A stretch of DNA of 14,191 nt from Actinomycetota bacterium (GTDB taxonomy: Bacteria > Actinomycetota > Acidimicrobiia > Acidimicrobiales > Ilumatobacteraceae): assembly GCA_009705865.1 (NCBI GenBank), contig WLSJ01000033.1, positions 1 to 14,191 on the forward strand, read 5' to 3'. The notes under the pieces were generated by a model. It was not told the origin of the DNA. It ran no database searches and was given only the letters and a program-made list of their open reading frames with translations. This document shows, piece by piece, positions 1-5,926 of this stretch; position 1 is the stretch's first letter, and each line of letters begins with the position of its first letter. The translations under genes and the position numbers were made by a program.

Positions 1-2
1 CA

Positions 3-398
3 TCCAGTACAACTTTCAACGTAGGTGTTTTTAACGGAAATAGTCAACAAACATCCGTTCAGGTTGTAGCTGAAAGCAAGAATCCATCATTCTTTAATCT
101 GGTTGTAGATAATTTCCATTTCTCTGCACCTAAAGTTGGAGTTATTGCGAAGGACAAGAAGGGATCTCGTGTAAAAAGTGTGCGGCTGCGCCCGTCAAAA
201 ACTATGAGTATTTCAAAAGTTTCTTCGGCTTCGGCATCGCATATTTCTTCCTGGTTCTTGATGTCGGGTAAATGTAAAATGCTAAAAAATGGTGGTTCAG
301 TCAAGATGGCAAAATCAGGTAAGTGCAGATTGAATTTGAGTCGTTATAACACCAAGACAAAATCTGTGGTGCGAACTGTGATTGAATTGCGTCCCTAA
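3..398 (+). CDS. C-terminal part of a probable secreted surface protein (5' end outside window)
   Basis: The frame is open from the first complete codon at position 3 to a TAA at 396-398, giving 131 residues. No start is needed inside the window, so this is the 3' end of a longer gene. The fragment is rich in Ser, Lys, Val and Asn and low in acidic residues. Its first part alternates hydrophobic and polar residues (TTFNVGVFNGN, SVQVVAESK), as in beta-sandwich or Ig-like repeats. The last 50 residues contain two similar Cys motifs, SGKCKM and SGKCRL, separated by a Gly/Ser/Lys stretch; the two cysteines could form a disulfide outside the cell. I do not recognise a named family. The secreted location is inferred from composition and the missing N-terminus cannot be checked. 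The stop lies 12 bases from the stop of the convergent nuclease gene, with no room for a terminator hairpin. Confidence 0.6.
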   Translation, partial: SSTTFNVGVFNGNSQQTSVQVVAESKNPSFFNLVVDNFHFSAPKVGVIAKDKKGSRVKSVRLRPSKTMSISKVSSASASHISSWFLMSGKCKMLKNGGSVKMAKSGKCRLNLSRYNTKTKSVVRTVIELRP

Positions 399-410
399 CT
401 GCACGCTGGT

Positions 411-1430
411 TTAGTCAGATTCTTCGTCTTCGCCCGCAAGTTGTCGCAAGAACTGCATGCCAACTTCGCATGATTCATTTGCCGGGCACCACCTGCATTG
501 AAAACCTGGGCGAACTTCTGGTTCGCGAGTCTTCAACACCAGATCTGCAATTAACAAAGTGCCCTGTGCGGTGCGACGAACGGCTGATTGCAACAAACCT
601 TCTGTGACGTCTTCGTCGTCGAGGCGAGCTGAGTCAAGTGAATATGATGCGAGCCTGCGAGGCGCTTGACGACTACGCAGCGTTTCGATGAGTGCATAGA
701 AACGCAAATCGTCGCGATGTGTGGGTGTGAGCCGGCCTGTTTTGAGATCGATGATGACTTTTCGTCCTGGCCCACCGAGCACTAAGTCCATGCGAGACGT
801 AAACAGCACTGCGCCACCGAAAAGTGAATACGACGCTGAGTATTCGACCATGGGTCGCCATTGTGGTTTGACTGGTGGAAAGCATTCAAGGAAATTTGAA
901 ACAGCTCCGACAACTGCGCCACGTAATTCGGCAAGTTCGTGTGCTGGTAACGAGATAATAAAATCTGATGCACTTTCGCGAGGGTTTTCTGCCACGCTTG
1001 TGATGGCTGCATCAACAATTTCTGACGGAATGATGGGGCCTCGCCAGTTGAGCAATAACTCGATGCCTTTGTGCGCAATAGTGCCACGCACGGTGTTGAT
1101 GTTCCATGCAAATTGTGCTTGTCGATTCAGCACGTGGTATTTCTCACAACCGTGAACAGTTGCAATGTGGTGCTTATTGACACGCAGAGGATTTTCTGGC
1201 GTGAATAAATCTTTAATAGGAGCGAGCGCTTCTACAAGTTGCTCTTCAATTGATTCAACAATGTCGATAGACAGCGGTTCCCAGTCAGTGGGAACGCCAA
1301 GTGCCGAAATGACGGCCTGTTGCAACGGGTTGAGTTCTGTATCCACGACGAAGTAACGATAGGTCGCGGGAGTGTCGCAGAAGGGGAGAGTGTGCCACAC
1401 CCTTTTGGCAATATGTGTCCATGAGTCCAT
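411..1430 (-). CDS. RecB/Cas4-like PD-(D/E)XK nuclease with 4Fe-4S cluster motif
   Basis: A 339-residue protein of the RecB-type PD-(D/E)XK nuclease superfamily (PDDEXK_1-like). The catalytic core can be read in order: His120 in GTIAHKG, Glu196, Asp215 in SRMDLV, Asp228 and Lys230 in VIIDLKTG, and Tyr245 in DLRFYAL. One early cysteine (Cys95, in HGCEKY) and three late ones (Cys312, Cys315, Cys321, in CRWCPANESC) match the split cysteine set that holds a 4Fe-4S cluster in Cas4, AddB and related nucleases. All expected residues are present, so an active DNA nuclease is likely, probably in DNA repair or end processing. It has no helicase domain, and there is no CRISPR array or cas gene nearby. 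ATG at 1430 is the only upstream ATG; a GTG eleven codons in (1400) is an alternative. The chosen start overlaps the start of the divergent gene by 10 bases. Family confidence is high, the biological role unknown. Confidence 0.85.
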   Translation of the reverse strand: MDSWTHIAKRVWHTLPFCDTPATYRYFVVDTELNPLQQAVISALGVPTDWEPLSIDIVESIEEQLVEALAPIKDLFTPENPLRVNKHHIATVHGCEKYHVLNRQAQFAWNINTVRGTIAHKGIELLLNWRGPIIPSEIVDAAITSVAENPRESASDFIISLPAHELAELRGAVVGAVSNFLECFPPVKPQWRPMVEYSASYSLFGGAVLFTSRMDLVLGGPGRKVIIDLKTGRLTPTHRDDLRFYALIETLRSRQAPRRLASYSLDSARLDDEDVTEGLLQSAVRRTAQGTLLIADLVLKTREPEVRPGFQCRWCPANESCEVGMQFLRQLAGEDEESD

Positions 1431-1795
1431 CGGCCACTACCAAGTTCACGGCAGCAGCCAGGGTGTTGGCCCAACGTGCTGCCGAACTCGATCTGGTGGT
1501 CCCGGGGTTTCGCAGCCCTCCTCGCATTGTGGGCGTTAACCGCAGTATCAGGCGTTCGCGTGATAGCGAAGGCGGCGTGGTCGCTGTGCGCTTGTCTGAC
1601 AGGCCATTCACTGCAGCCGTCGGCGACATGATCGAAGGCGTGATCTTCATCAACCGGCTTGAACCCCCAGAAGCCGACAGGGCTCGCACCCAGTTATGGC
1701 GCACCATGTTGCAGTTCACAGTGGAAATTTCGAACGATGCATCAAATTCTCTCCGTGTCACACAGCACGACCACGCCACTACGCGCGTAGCCTAA
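1421..1795 (+). CDS. Small uncharacterised Arg-rich protein
   Basis: A 124-residue protein without a domain I can name. It starts with a helical Ala/Arg-rich segment (TAAARVLAQRAAEL), continues with a Pro/Arg stretch (VPGFRSPPRIVGVNRS, then IRRSRD), then a beta-rich core (GGVVAVRLSDRPFTAAVGDMIEG) and a helix with ADRARTQLW. It has no signal peptide or membrane segment, so it is probably cytoplasmic. The ordered composition and the absence of a better gene on the other strand support it being real. A GTG two codons upstream (1415) is an alternative start. Neither has a Shine-Dalgarno; a weak CAATAT lies six bases before the ATG and may be a -10 element of a leaderless transcript. The gene is divergent from the nuclease with overlapping starts, and its stop is 10 bases before tRNA-Leu, so the tRNA promoter may lie in its 3' end. 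Confidence 0.65.
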   Translation: MSPSATTKFTAAARVLAQRAAELDLVVPGFRSPPRIVGVNRSIRRSRDSEGGVVAVRLSDRPFTAAVGDMIEGVIFINRLEPPEADRARTQLWRTMLQFTVEISNDASNSLRVTQHDHATTRVA

Positions 1796-1805
1796 ATATG
1801 TTCTT

Positions 1806-1892
1806 GCCCGGATGGCGGAACAGGCAGACGCAGGGGGCTTAAACCCCCCGGAGGGCAACCTCTTGCGGGTTCGATTCCCGCTCCGGGCACCA
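1806..1892 (+). tRNA. tRNA-Leu (anticodon UAA)
   Basis: A complete class II tRNA can be folded by eye. The acceptor stem GCCCGGA (1806-1812) pairs with TCCGGGC (1882-1888). The anticodon stem GGGGG/CCCCC encloses the 7-base loop CTTAAAC with anticodon TAA at 1840-1842. A long variable arm (GAGG/CCTC) is typical of leucine tRNA. The T arm is GCGGG-TTCGATT-CCCGC. The discriminator is A at 1889 and CCA is encoded at 1890-1892. It reads the UUA codon. The gene begins 10 bases after the preceding stop and ends 16 bases before the next CDS, with no terminator between, so co-transcription with the downstream OSBS/NSAR gene is possible. Confidence 0.97.
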
Positions 1893-1899
1893 GATCTTC

Positions 1900-1904
1900 G
1901 GAGG
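1900..1904 (+). promoter_or_regulatory. Shine-Dalgarno GGAGG of the OSBS/NSAR gene
   Basis: GGAGG lies four bases before the ATG at 1909, in the 16-base gap after tRNA-Leu. It fixes the start of the downstream gene. It is the clearest Shine-Dalgarno in the window, and it sits where translation would need one if the message starts at the tRNA promoter. The spacing is a little short. Confidence 0.7.
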
Positions 1905-1908
1905 CACA

Positions 1909-3021
1909 ATGCGTATTGAACGAATCAGAGTGGTGCGTGTTCCACTTGTGCTTGTTTCACCATTGCGTACATCTGACGGTGCCCATCAATCGCGATCAGC
2001 TGTTCTAGTGGAGATCACTGACTCAGATGGCTTTGTCGGGTGGGGTGAAAATGTGGCACCTACAGGTGTTCGGTACGTGGGTGAACATGCTGAAGCCTCG
2101 TTTGCGGCAATGACGCAGCTCTTGATTCCTGAACTTGTACAGCATGACGTCGCAGTTGCTGACTTGTTCACAGACGGTTGGTGGGGAATACAAGGCAATC
2201 ATTTCGCAAAGCATGCGCTCGAATCCGCATTGTGGGACGTGCACGCCAGACGTCAAGAAAAGTCGCTAGCTGAAATATTGGGTGCAGTTGAAACCGAGAT
2301 TCAAGTCGGTGTAGTTGTAGGAACGCATGATTCCATTGATGATGTTGTTGCCGAAGTGATGATGCGAGTTGAAGAAGGCTATGCGCGGGTGAAAGTAAAG
2401 ATTGCGCCTGGGCATGACGTTGATGTTCTTGCAGCAGTGCGTGATGCAGTGGGTGTCGAATATGCCATTCAGGCCGACGCGAATGGTGCCTATGGTGCAG
2501 ATGATATTGATTTGTTGTGTTCGCTTGACAAGTTCGCATTGCAATTCATCGAGCAACCGTTTGCAACTGATGATCTTGATTCTCACGCCGAACTGTTGCA
2601 TAGGTCTGCAACATCGGTGTGTCTCGATGAATCGGTGAACTCAATGAGTGAATTATTGAATGCGCTAGATCGTGGTGCATGTGATGTTGTCAACATCAAA
2701 CCATCGCGGGTTGGTGGTATTCGTGATGCAATTGCCATGCACGATGTTCTTGTTGATCGTGGCATTGATGCTTGGGTGGGAGGCATGCTCGAATCAGGCA
2801 TTGGACGAGCATCATGTCTTGCCATTGCTGCCATGCCAGGGTTCACTTTGACGCCCGACTTGTCGGCGTCAGCCCGCTATTTCGCAACTGATATCACGAC
2901 ACCGTTTGTGCTGAATGAAGGCATGTTGAAGGTGCCAACAGGGTTCGGAATTGGTGTTGAACCCTTGCCTGAAGTGCTTGCCGGTGATGGCGTCGTAATT
3001 GAAACCTTGTTTCAGCACTGA
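1909..3021 (+). CDS. menC: o-Succinylbenzoate synthase / N-succinylamino acid racemase (enolase superfamily)
   Basis: A 370-residue enolase-superfamily enzyme of the muconate-lactonizing subgroup. The catalytic set is complete: Lys162 and Lys164 (VKVKIAPG), metal ligands Asp190 (QADANGAY), Glu215 (FIEQPF) and Asp240 (CLDES), and the opposing Lys264 (NIKPSRVGG). These positions are one residue off those I recall for the Amycolatopsis enzyme (Lys163, Asp189, Glu214, Asp239, Lys263), and the length is about the same. The late GMLESGIGRA motif is typical of the NSAR/OSBS subfamily. OSBS dehydrates SHCHC to o-succinylbenzoate in menaquinone synthesis; NSAR interconverts D- and L-N-succinylamino acids, and many members do both. 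Arg267, three residues after Lys264, corresponds to the residue I recall as favouring racemase activity. No other men gene is visible; an M20 hydrolase follows after 20 bases. The start is set by GGAGG. Family is very sure; which reaction matters in vivo is open. Confidence 0.88.
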   Translation: MRIERIRVVRVPLVLVSPLRTSDGAHQSRSAVLVEITDSDGFVGWGENVAPTGVRYVGEHAEASFAAMTQLLIPELVQHDVAVADLFTDGWWGIQGNHFAKHALESALWDVHARRQEKSLAEILGAVETEIQVGVVVGTHDSIDDVVAEVMMRVEEGYARVKVKIAPGHDVDVLAAVRDAVGVEYAIQADANGAYGADDIDLLCSLDKFALQFIEQPFATDDLDSHAELLHRSATSVCLDESVNSMSELLNALDRGACDVVNIKPSRVGGIRDAIAMHDVLVDRGIDAWVGGMLESGIGRASCLAIAAMPGFTLTPDLSASARYFATDITTPFVLNEGMLKVPTGFGIGVEPLPEVLAGDGVVIETLFQH

Positions 3022-3041
3022 TTCGTGGCACGATTTCATCC

Positions 3042-4190
3042 ATGAGTTCTTCAGATACGTTCAGCCTTGAAGCGATGCTGGCAGACCTCGACACCTTGGT
3101 GTCATGTGAATCTCCATCACGTGACATTGAACGTTTGCAGGCTCACGCACTGTTGTTGTCAGGACTTATGGAGCGCTTACTCGGTTCTGCGCCAACTCTG
3201 ATTGAGTCTCCAGTCGGCCCACACGTTCACTGGCGCGGCGGTAATGACCCGAAGGTTCTTATCTTGGGCCACCACGACACAGTGCACCCTGCTGGCACGT
3301 TGGCACGGTTGCCATTTGCTCTGAGCGGTGGAAAAGCTACAGGACCAGGTGTCTTTGATATGAAGGCTGGCATTGTGCAGGCAATCTATGCAGTTGCATC
3401 ATTGGCGGATTCTTCGCACGTTGAGATTTTGCTGAGTGCTGATGAAGAAATCGGCTCGCATGCATCACGCGCCCTAATTGAAGAACGTGCAATTGCATGT
3501 GGTGCTGTATTGGTTCTTGAACCAAGCGCAGATGGCGGTGCACTAAAGATTGGCCGCAAAGGAACTGGCACCATCACGTTGTCGATCGAAGGACGAGCAT
3601 CTCATGCCGGACTTGAACCAGAAAAGGGCATTAACTCATTGGTGGAATTAGCAACATTGATTCCTCAGATAATTGCTATTGCTGATGATTCAATGGGCAC
3701 CACTGTGACACCCACGCTTGCATCTGCAGGCACGGCAGACAATGTGGTGCCAGCGCTCACAACATGTGCAGTTGACGTGCGAGTTGCGGTGCCAAGTGAG
3801 AAGGCACGCGTTGAAGCAGCGTTTGCGGCTCTACGTTTGCAACACCCCGAAGCACGACTTGCTATTTCTGGACAAATTGGTCGGCCGCCAATGCACGAAT
3901 CAGCTGCTGCCGGATTGTTTCCAGTTGCTGCGTCAGTGGCCAAAAGTATTGGTATCGGCACGCTCAATGGCGTTGTCGTTGGCGGCGGCTCTGACGGCAA
4001 CTTCACTGCCGCAGTCGGAGTTGAAACTCTTGACGGTTTGGGCGCAGTGGGTGGCGGTGCACACGGCGACACAGAACATGTTGTTGTAGACACAATGCCG
4101 CAACGTGCAGCGTTGTTAGCTGGCCTTTGTCAGGAATTGTCTTCGATGGCCAAGAGGCCACCGCTTGGCAACGTGCCAGCACCGCGATAA
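3042..4190 (+). CDS. M20 family zinc metallopeptidase (carboxypeptidase G2 / desuccinylase-like)
   Basis: A 382-residue M20 hydrolase, of usual length for the family. The metal and catalytic residues are all present: His77 and Asp79 in GHHDTVHPAG, bridging Asp106 in GVFDMKAG, catalytic Glu135 with metal ligand Glu136 in SADEEIG, Glu160 in LEPSADGG, dimerisation-domain His188 in ASHAGLEPEKG, and late His341 in GGGAHGDTEHV. The lid/dimerisation domain spans roughly residues 170-285. The pattern is closest to carboxypeptidase G2-type enzymes. Members remove acyl groups from amino acids or cleave C-terminal residues; ArgE, DapE and N-succinyl-amino acid desuccinylases are relatives, so the substrate cannot be read from sequence alone. 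There is no signal peptide, so it acts in the cytoplasm. Its position 20 bases after the OSBS/NSAR gene suggests an N-acylamino acid as substrate. The last 20 codons overlap the 3' end of argG on the other strand. Confidence 0.85.
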   Translation: MSSSDTFSLEAMLADLDTLVSCESPSRDIERLQAHALLLSGLMERLLGSAPTLIESPVGPHVHWRGGNDPKVLILGHHDTVHPAGTLARLPFALSGGKATGPGVFDMKAGIVQAIYAVASLADSSHVEILLSADEEIGSHASRALIEERAIACGAVLVLEPSADGGALKIGRKGTGTITLSIEGRASHAGLEPEKGINSLVELATLIPQIIAIADDSMGTTVTPTLASAGTADNVVPALTTCAVDVRVAVPSEKARVEAAFAALRLQHPEARLAISGQIGRPPMHESAAAGLFPVAASVAKSIGIGTLNGVVVGGGSDGNFTAAVGVETLDGLGAVGGGAHGDTEHVVVDTMPQRAALLAGLCQELSSMAKRPPLGNVPAPR

Positions 4191-5455
4191 ACCTGCAACT
4201 TTGCACGGCTGTCGTCGATATCTAAATTGCGCATGGTGAGTTGACCAATACGGTCAAGCGGACCAAACGCTGAATCTTCTACTCGTTCCATACTGAGACG
4301 GTCAGGCGCATATGTGAGGTTCGGGCTAATGGTGTCAAGAATGCTGTAGTCGTCACCACGGCGCAAGCGCACAGTGACTTCACCGGTGATAGCAGTACCG
4401 ACCCAACGCATGAGTGGCTCACGCAACATCAGTGACTGTGGATCAAACCAGCGACCTTCGTACAGCAAGCGCCCAAGACGACGCCCCATAGTGCGGTAAT
4501 TCTCAAGTGTTGCTTCGTTGTGAATACCAGTGGCAAGACGTTCATAGGCAATATGCAACAAAGCAAGGCCTGGTGATTCGTAAATACCGCGGCTCTTCGC
4601 TTCGATGATGCGGTTTTCTATTTGGTCGCTCATGCCAAGACCGTGGCGGCCACCAATGGCGTTTGCTTCCAGAACAAGATCTACCTGAGATGTGAATTCT
4701 TTACCGTTGATTGCAACGGGGAAACCTTCGTGAAAACGAATAGATACAACTTCTGATGCAATAGCAATGCTTTCGTCCCAATGGGCGACACCCATAATTG
4801 GTTCGACAAGTTCCATTCCGTTGTTCAGTTCTTCCAACAATTTTGCTTCGTGTGTCGCACCCCAAATGTTTGAGTCTGTTGAATATGCTTTTTCCTTCGA
4901 TGCCTTGTATGGCAATTTGCGCGCAGTGAGAAATTCGCTCATCTCAGTACGTCCGCCCATCTCGTCAACAAAGGTGGGGTCAAGCCATGGCTTGTAAATG
5001 CGCAATGCAGGGTTCACCATGAGGCCATAGCGATAGAAACGTTCGATGTCGTTGCCTTTATATGTGCTGCCGTCACCCCAGATGTCAACAGAATCTTGTC
5101 GCATTGCGCGCACCAACAATGTGCCAGTTACGGCGCGTCCTAACGGAGTGGTATTGAAATACGTTTTTCCTGCAGTCGTAATGTGGAACGCTCCGCACTG
5201 CAATGCAATGAGACCTTCATGAACAAGTTCTTCGCGGCAGTCAATAAGGCGCGCAATTTCTGCACCGTATTCTTTAGCTCTGTCGGGAATGCCTGATAGA
5301 TCAGTTTCGTCTGGCTGCCCAAGGTCTGCAGTGTAGGCACAGGGGATTGCGCCTTTTTCGCGCATCCATGCAACAGCGGCTGATGTATCTAGACCACCAG
5401 AAAAGGCAATTCCGACGCGTTCGCCGGCGGGGAGAGTGGTGAGTACCTTTGACAT
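4130..5455 (-). CDS. argG: Argininosuccinate synthase, long E. coli-like form
   Basis: A 441-residue ArgG that joins citrulline and aspartate, using ATP, to give argininosuccinate in the penultimate step of arginine synthesis. The ATP-pyrophosphatase loop AFSGGLDTS is at residues 17-25 and the second signature GSTYKGNDIERF at 129-140. Later blocks such as GGRHGLGMSDQIENR and DDRIGQLTMRN-like segments are clear. The length and wording match the E. coli type (about 447 residues) rather than the roughly 400-residue form I know from mycobacteria and most streptomycetes. Translation starts at the ATG at 5455; TACCGT seven bases upstream may be the -10 of a leaderless transcript. The gene begins four bases after the stop of the membrane-protein gene on the same strand, so it may also be read with it. 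The last 20 codons overlap the convergent M20 gene. No arginine operator is evident. Confidence 0.96.
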   Translation of the reverse strand: MSKVLTTLPAGERVGIAFSGGLDTSAAVAWMREKGAIPCAYTADLGQPDETDLSGIPDRAKEYGAEIARLIDCREELVHEGLIALQCGAFHITTAGKTYFNTTPLGRAVTGTLLVRAMRQDSVDIWGDGSTYKGNDIERFYRYGLMVNPALRIYKPWLDPTFVDEMGGRTEMSEFLTARKLPYKASKEKAYSTDSNIWGATHEAKLLEELNNGMELVEPIMGVAHWDESIAIASEVVSIRFHEGFPVAINGKEFTSQVDLVLEANAIGGRHGLGMSDQIENRIIEAKSRGIYESPGLALLHIAYERLATGIHNEATLENYRTMGRRLGRLLYEGRWFDPQSLMLREPLMRWVGTAITGEVTVRLRRGDDYSILDTISPNLTYAPDRLSMERVEDSAFGPLDRIGQLTMRNLDIDDSRAKLQVYRGAGTLPSGGLLAIEDNS

Positions 5456-5459
5456 TCCC

Positions 5460-5864
5460 TTAACGGTAGTGGCGCATGACCATGACTACAGCGATGGATT
5501 CCATGAGTGCTGCGATTCCTATGACTACAACAGCGAGTGCGATAGCGGGGGTGGAGGAAATATCGACCAGTCCAATTGCAATAACACCGACAGAGCAGAC
5601 CCAACTGGTGGTCACCATGCGATGCGGAAAGCGCAACGTGGTGATGATGGGAAGGGCAACGAGACAGATGGGAACTATGAGCCACAGTGGTGAGGCGGGT
5701 TGAGAGGTGGGGCCAAGCCACCAGATGGGTCGACCAATAGTGCGGCTCGAGATAGCAACGGCAAGCAATGATCCGACTACTCCAGACCACGTAAGAGCAG
5801 AAAGGGTGCGCCAACCATCGCTTGGAACTTGCTTCTCAGGTGTGGGCGGCGCGGAGAAATCCAT
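5460..5864 (-). CDS. Small integral membrane protein with four predicted helices
   Basis: A 134-residue protein with a short polar N-terminus (MDFSAPPTPEKQ) and four hydrophobic segments at about residues 21-41, 58-77, 84-102 and 106-130, ending in a basic tail RHYR. The last helix contains a charged Glu in LMESIAVVM. I do not recognise a family; it has no visible catalytic motif and could be a small transporter subunit, a stress-related membrane protein or an uncharacterised family. ATG at 5864 is preferred over in-frame starts further upstream (up to 5942) because the hydrophobic pattern starts after it and the extra residues would run into the divergent glycosyltransferase gene. A TACGGT lies seven bases before the ATG. 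The stop is four bases upstream of argG, so the two genes probably share transcripts, but a functional link to arginine synthesis is not evident. Confidence 0.65.
   Translation of the reverse strand: MDFSAPPTPEKQVPSDGWRTLSALTWSGVVGSLLAVAISSRTIGRPIWWLGPTSQPASPLWLIVPICLVALPIITTLRFPHRMVTTSWVCSVGVIAIGLVDISSTPAIALAVVVIGIAALMESIAVVMVMRHYR
5463..5468 (-). promoter_or_regulatory. Candidate -10 element TACCGT for leaderless argG
   Basis: On the minus strand TACCGT is followed by seven bases and then the argG ATG. This spacing puts the transcription start at or next to the A of ATG. It lies in the last codons of the upstream membrane-protein gene. No -35 box is obvious. Supported mainly by the same pattern at other genes here. 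Confidence 0.4.
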
Positions 5865-5871
5865 AGGAGCC

Positions 5872-5877
5872 ACCGTA
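5872..5877 (-). promoter_or_regulatory. Candidate -10 element TACGGT for the membrane-protein gene
   Basis: On the minus strand TACGGT is followed by seven bases (GGCTCCT) and the ATG at 5864, the same layout as at argG and bioY. No recognisable -35 box. The alternative reading is a weak Shine-Dalgarno (GGTGG) overlapping the same bases. Confidence 0.35.
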
Positions 5878-5912
5878 CACAGCCTGGACGCGTAAGAAGT
5901 GACACTGGTGGT

Positions 5913-5918
5913 TAGCCT
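5913..5918 (+). promoter_or_regulatory. Candidate -10 element TAGCCT for the glycosyltransferase gene
   Basis: TAGCCT is followed by eight bases and the ATG at 5927. It lies in the 62-base divergent gap shared with the membrane-protein gene. No strong Shine-Dalgarno is present, which favours a leaderless message. Confidence 0.4.
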
Positions 5919-5926
5919 GCAGGCGT

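Noticed and set aside
721..1155. Plus-strand open frame of 144 codons opposite the nuclease
   Set aside because: It is antisense to the catalytic region of a clear nuclease, and its Ser/Thr/Pro-rich translation is typical of a shadow frame.
411..1430. Cas4 of a CRISPR-Cas system
   Set aside because: No repeat-spacer array or other cas gene is visible, and the extra N-terminal region fits a general RecB-type nuclease better.
1285..1779. Minus-strand open frame of 164 codons across the nuclease start
   Set aside because: It overlaps the nuclease N-terminus in another frame and the whole small plus-strand gene, and its translation has no ordered hydrophobic pattern or motif.
3665..4093. Minus-strand open frame of 142 codons opposite the M20 gene
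   Set aside because: Rich in Ala/Thr/Pro and antisense to conserved M20 motifs; a by-product of its codon use.
5436..5703. Plus-strand open frames opposite the membrane-protein gene
   Set aside because: Their translations are Thr/Met- or Asp/Ser-rich without pattern, while the minus strand gives four clean hydrophobic helices.
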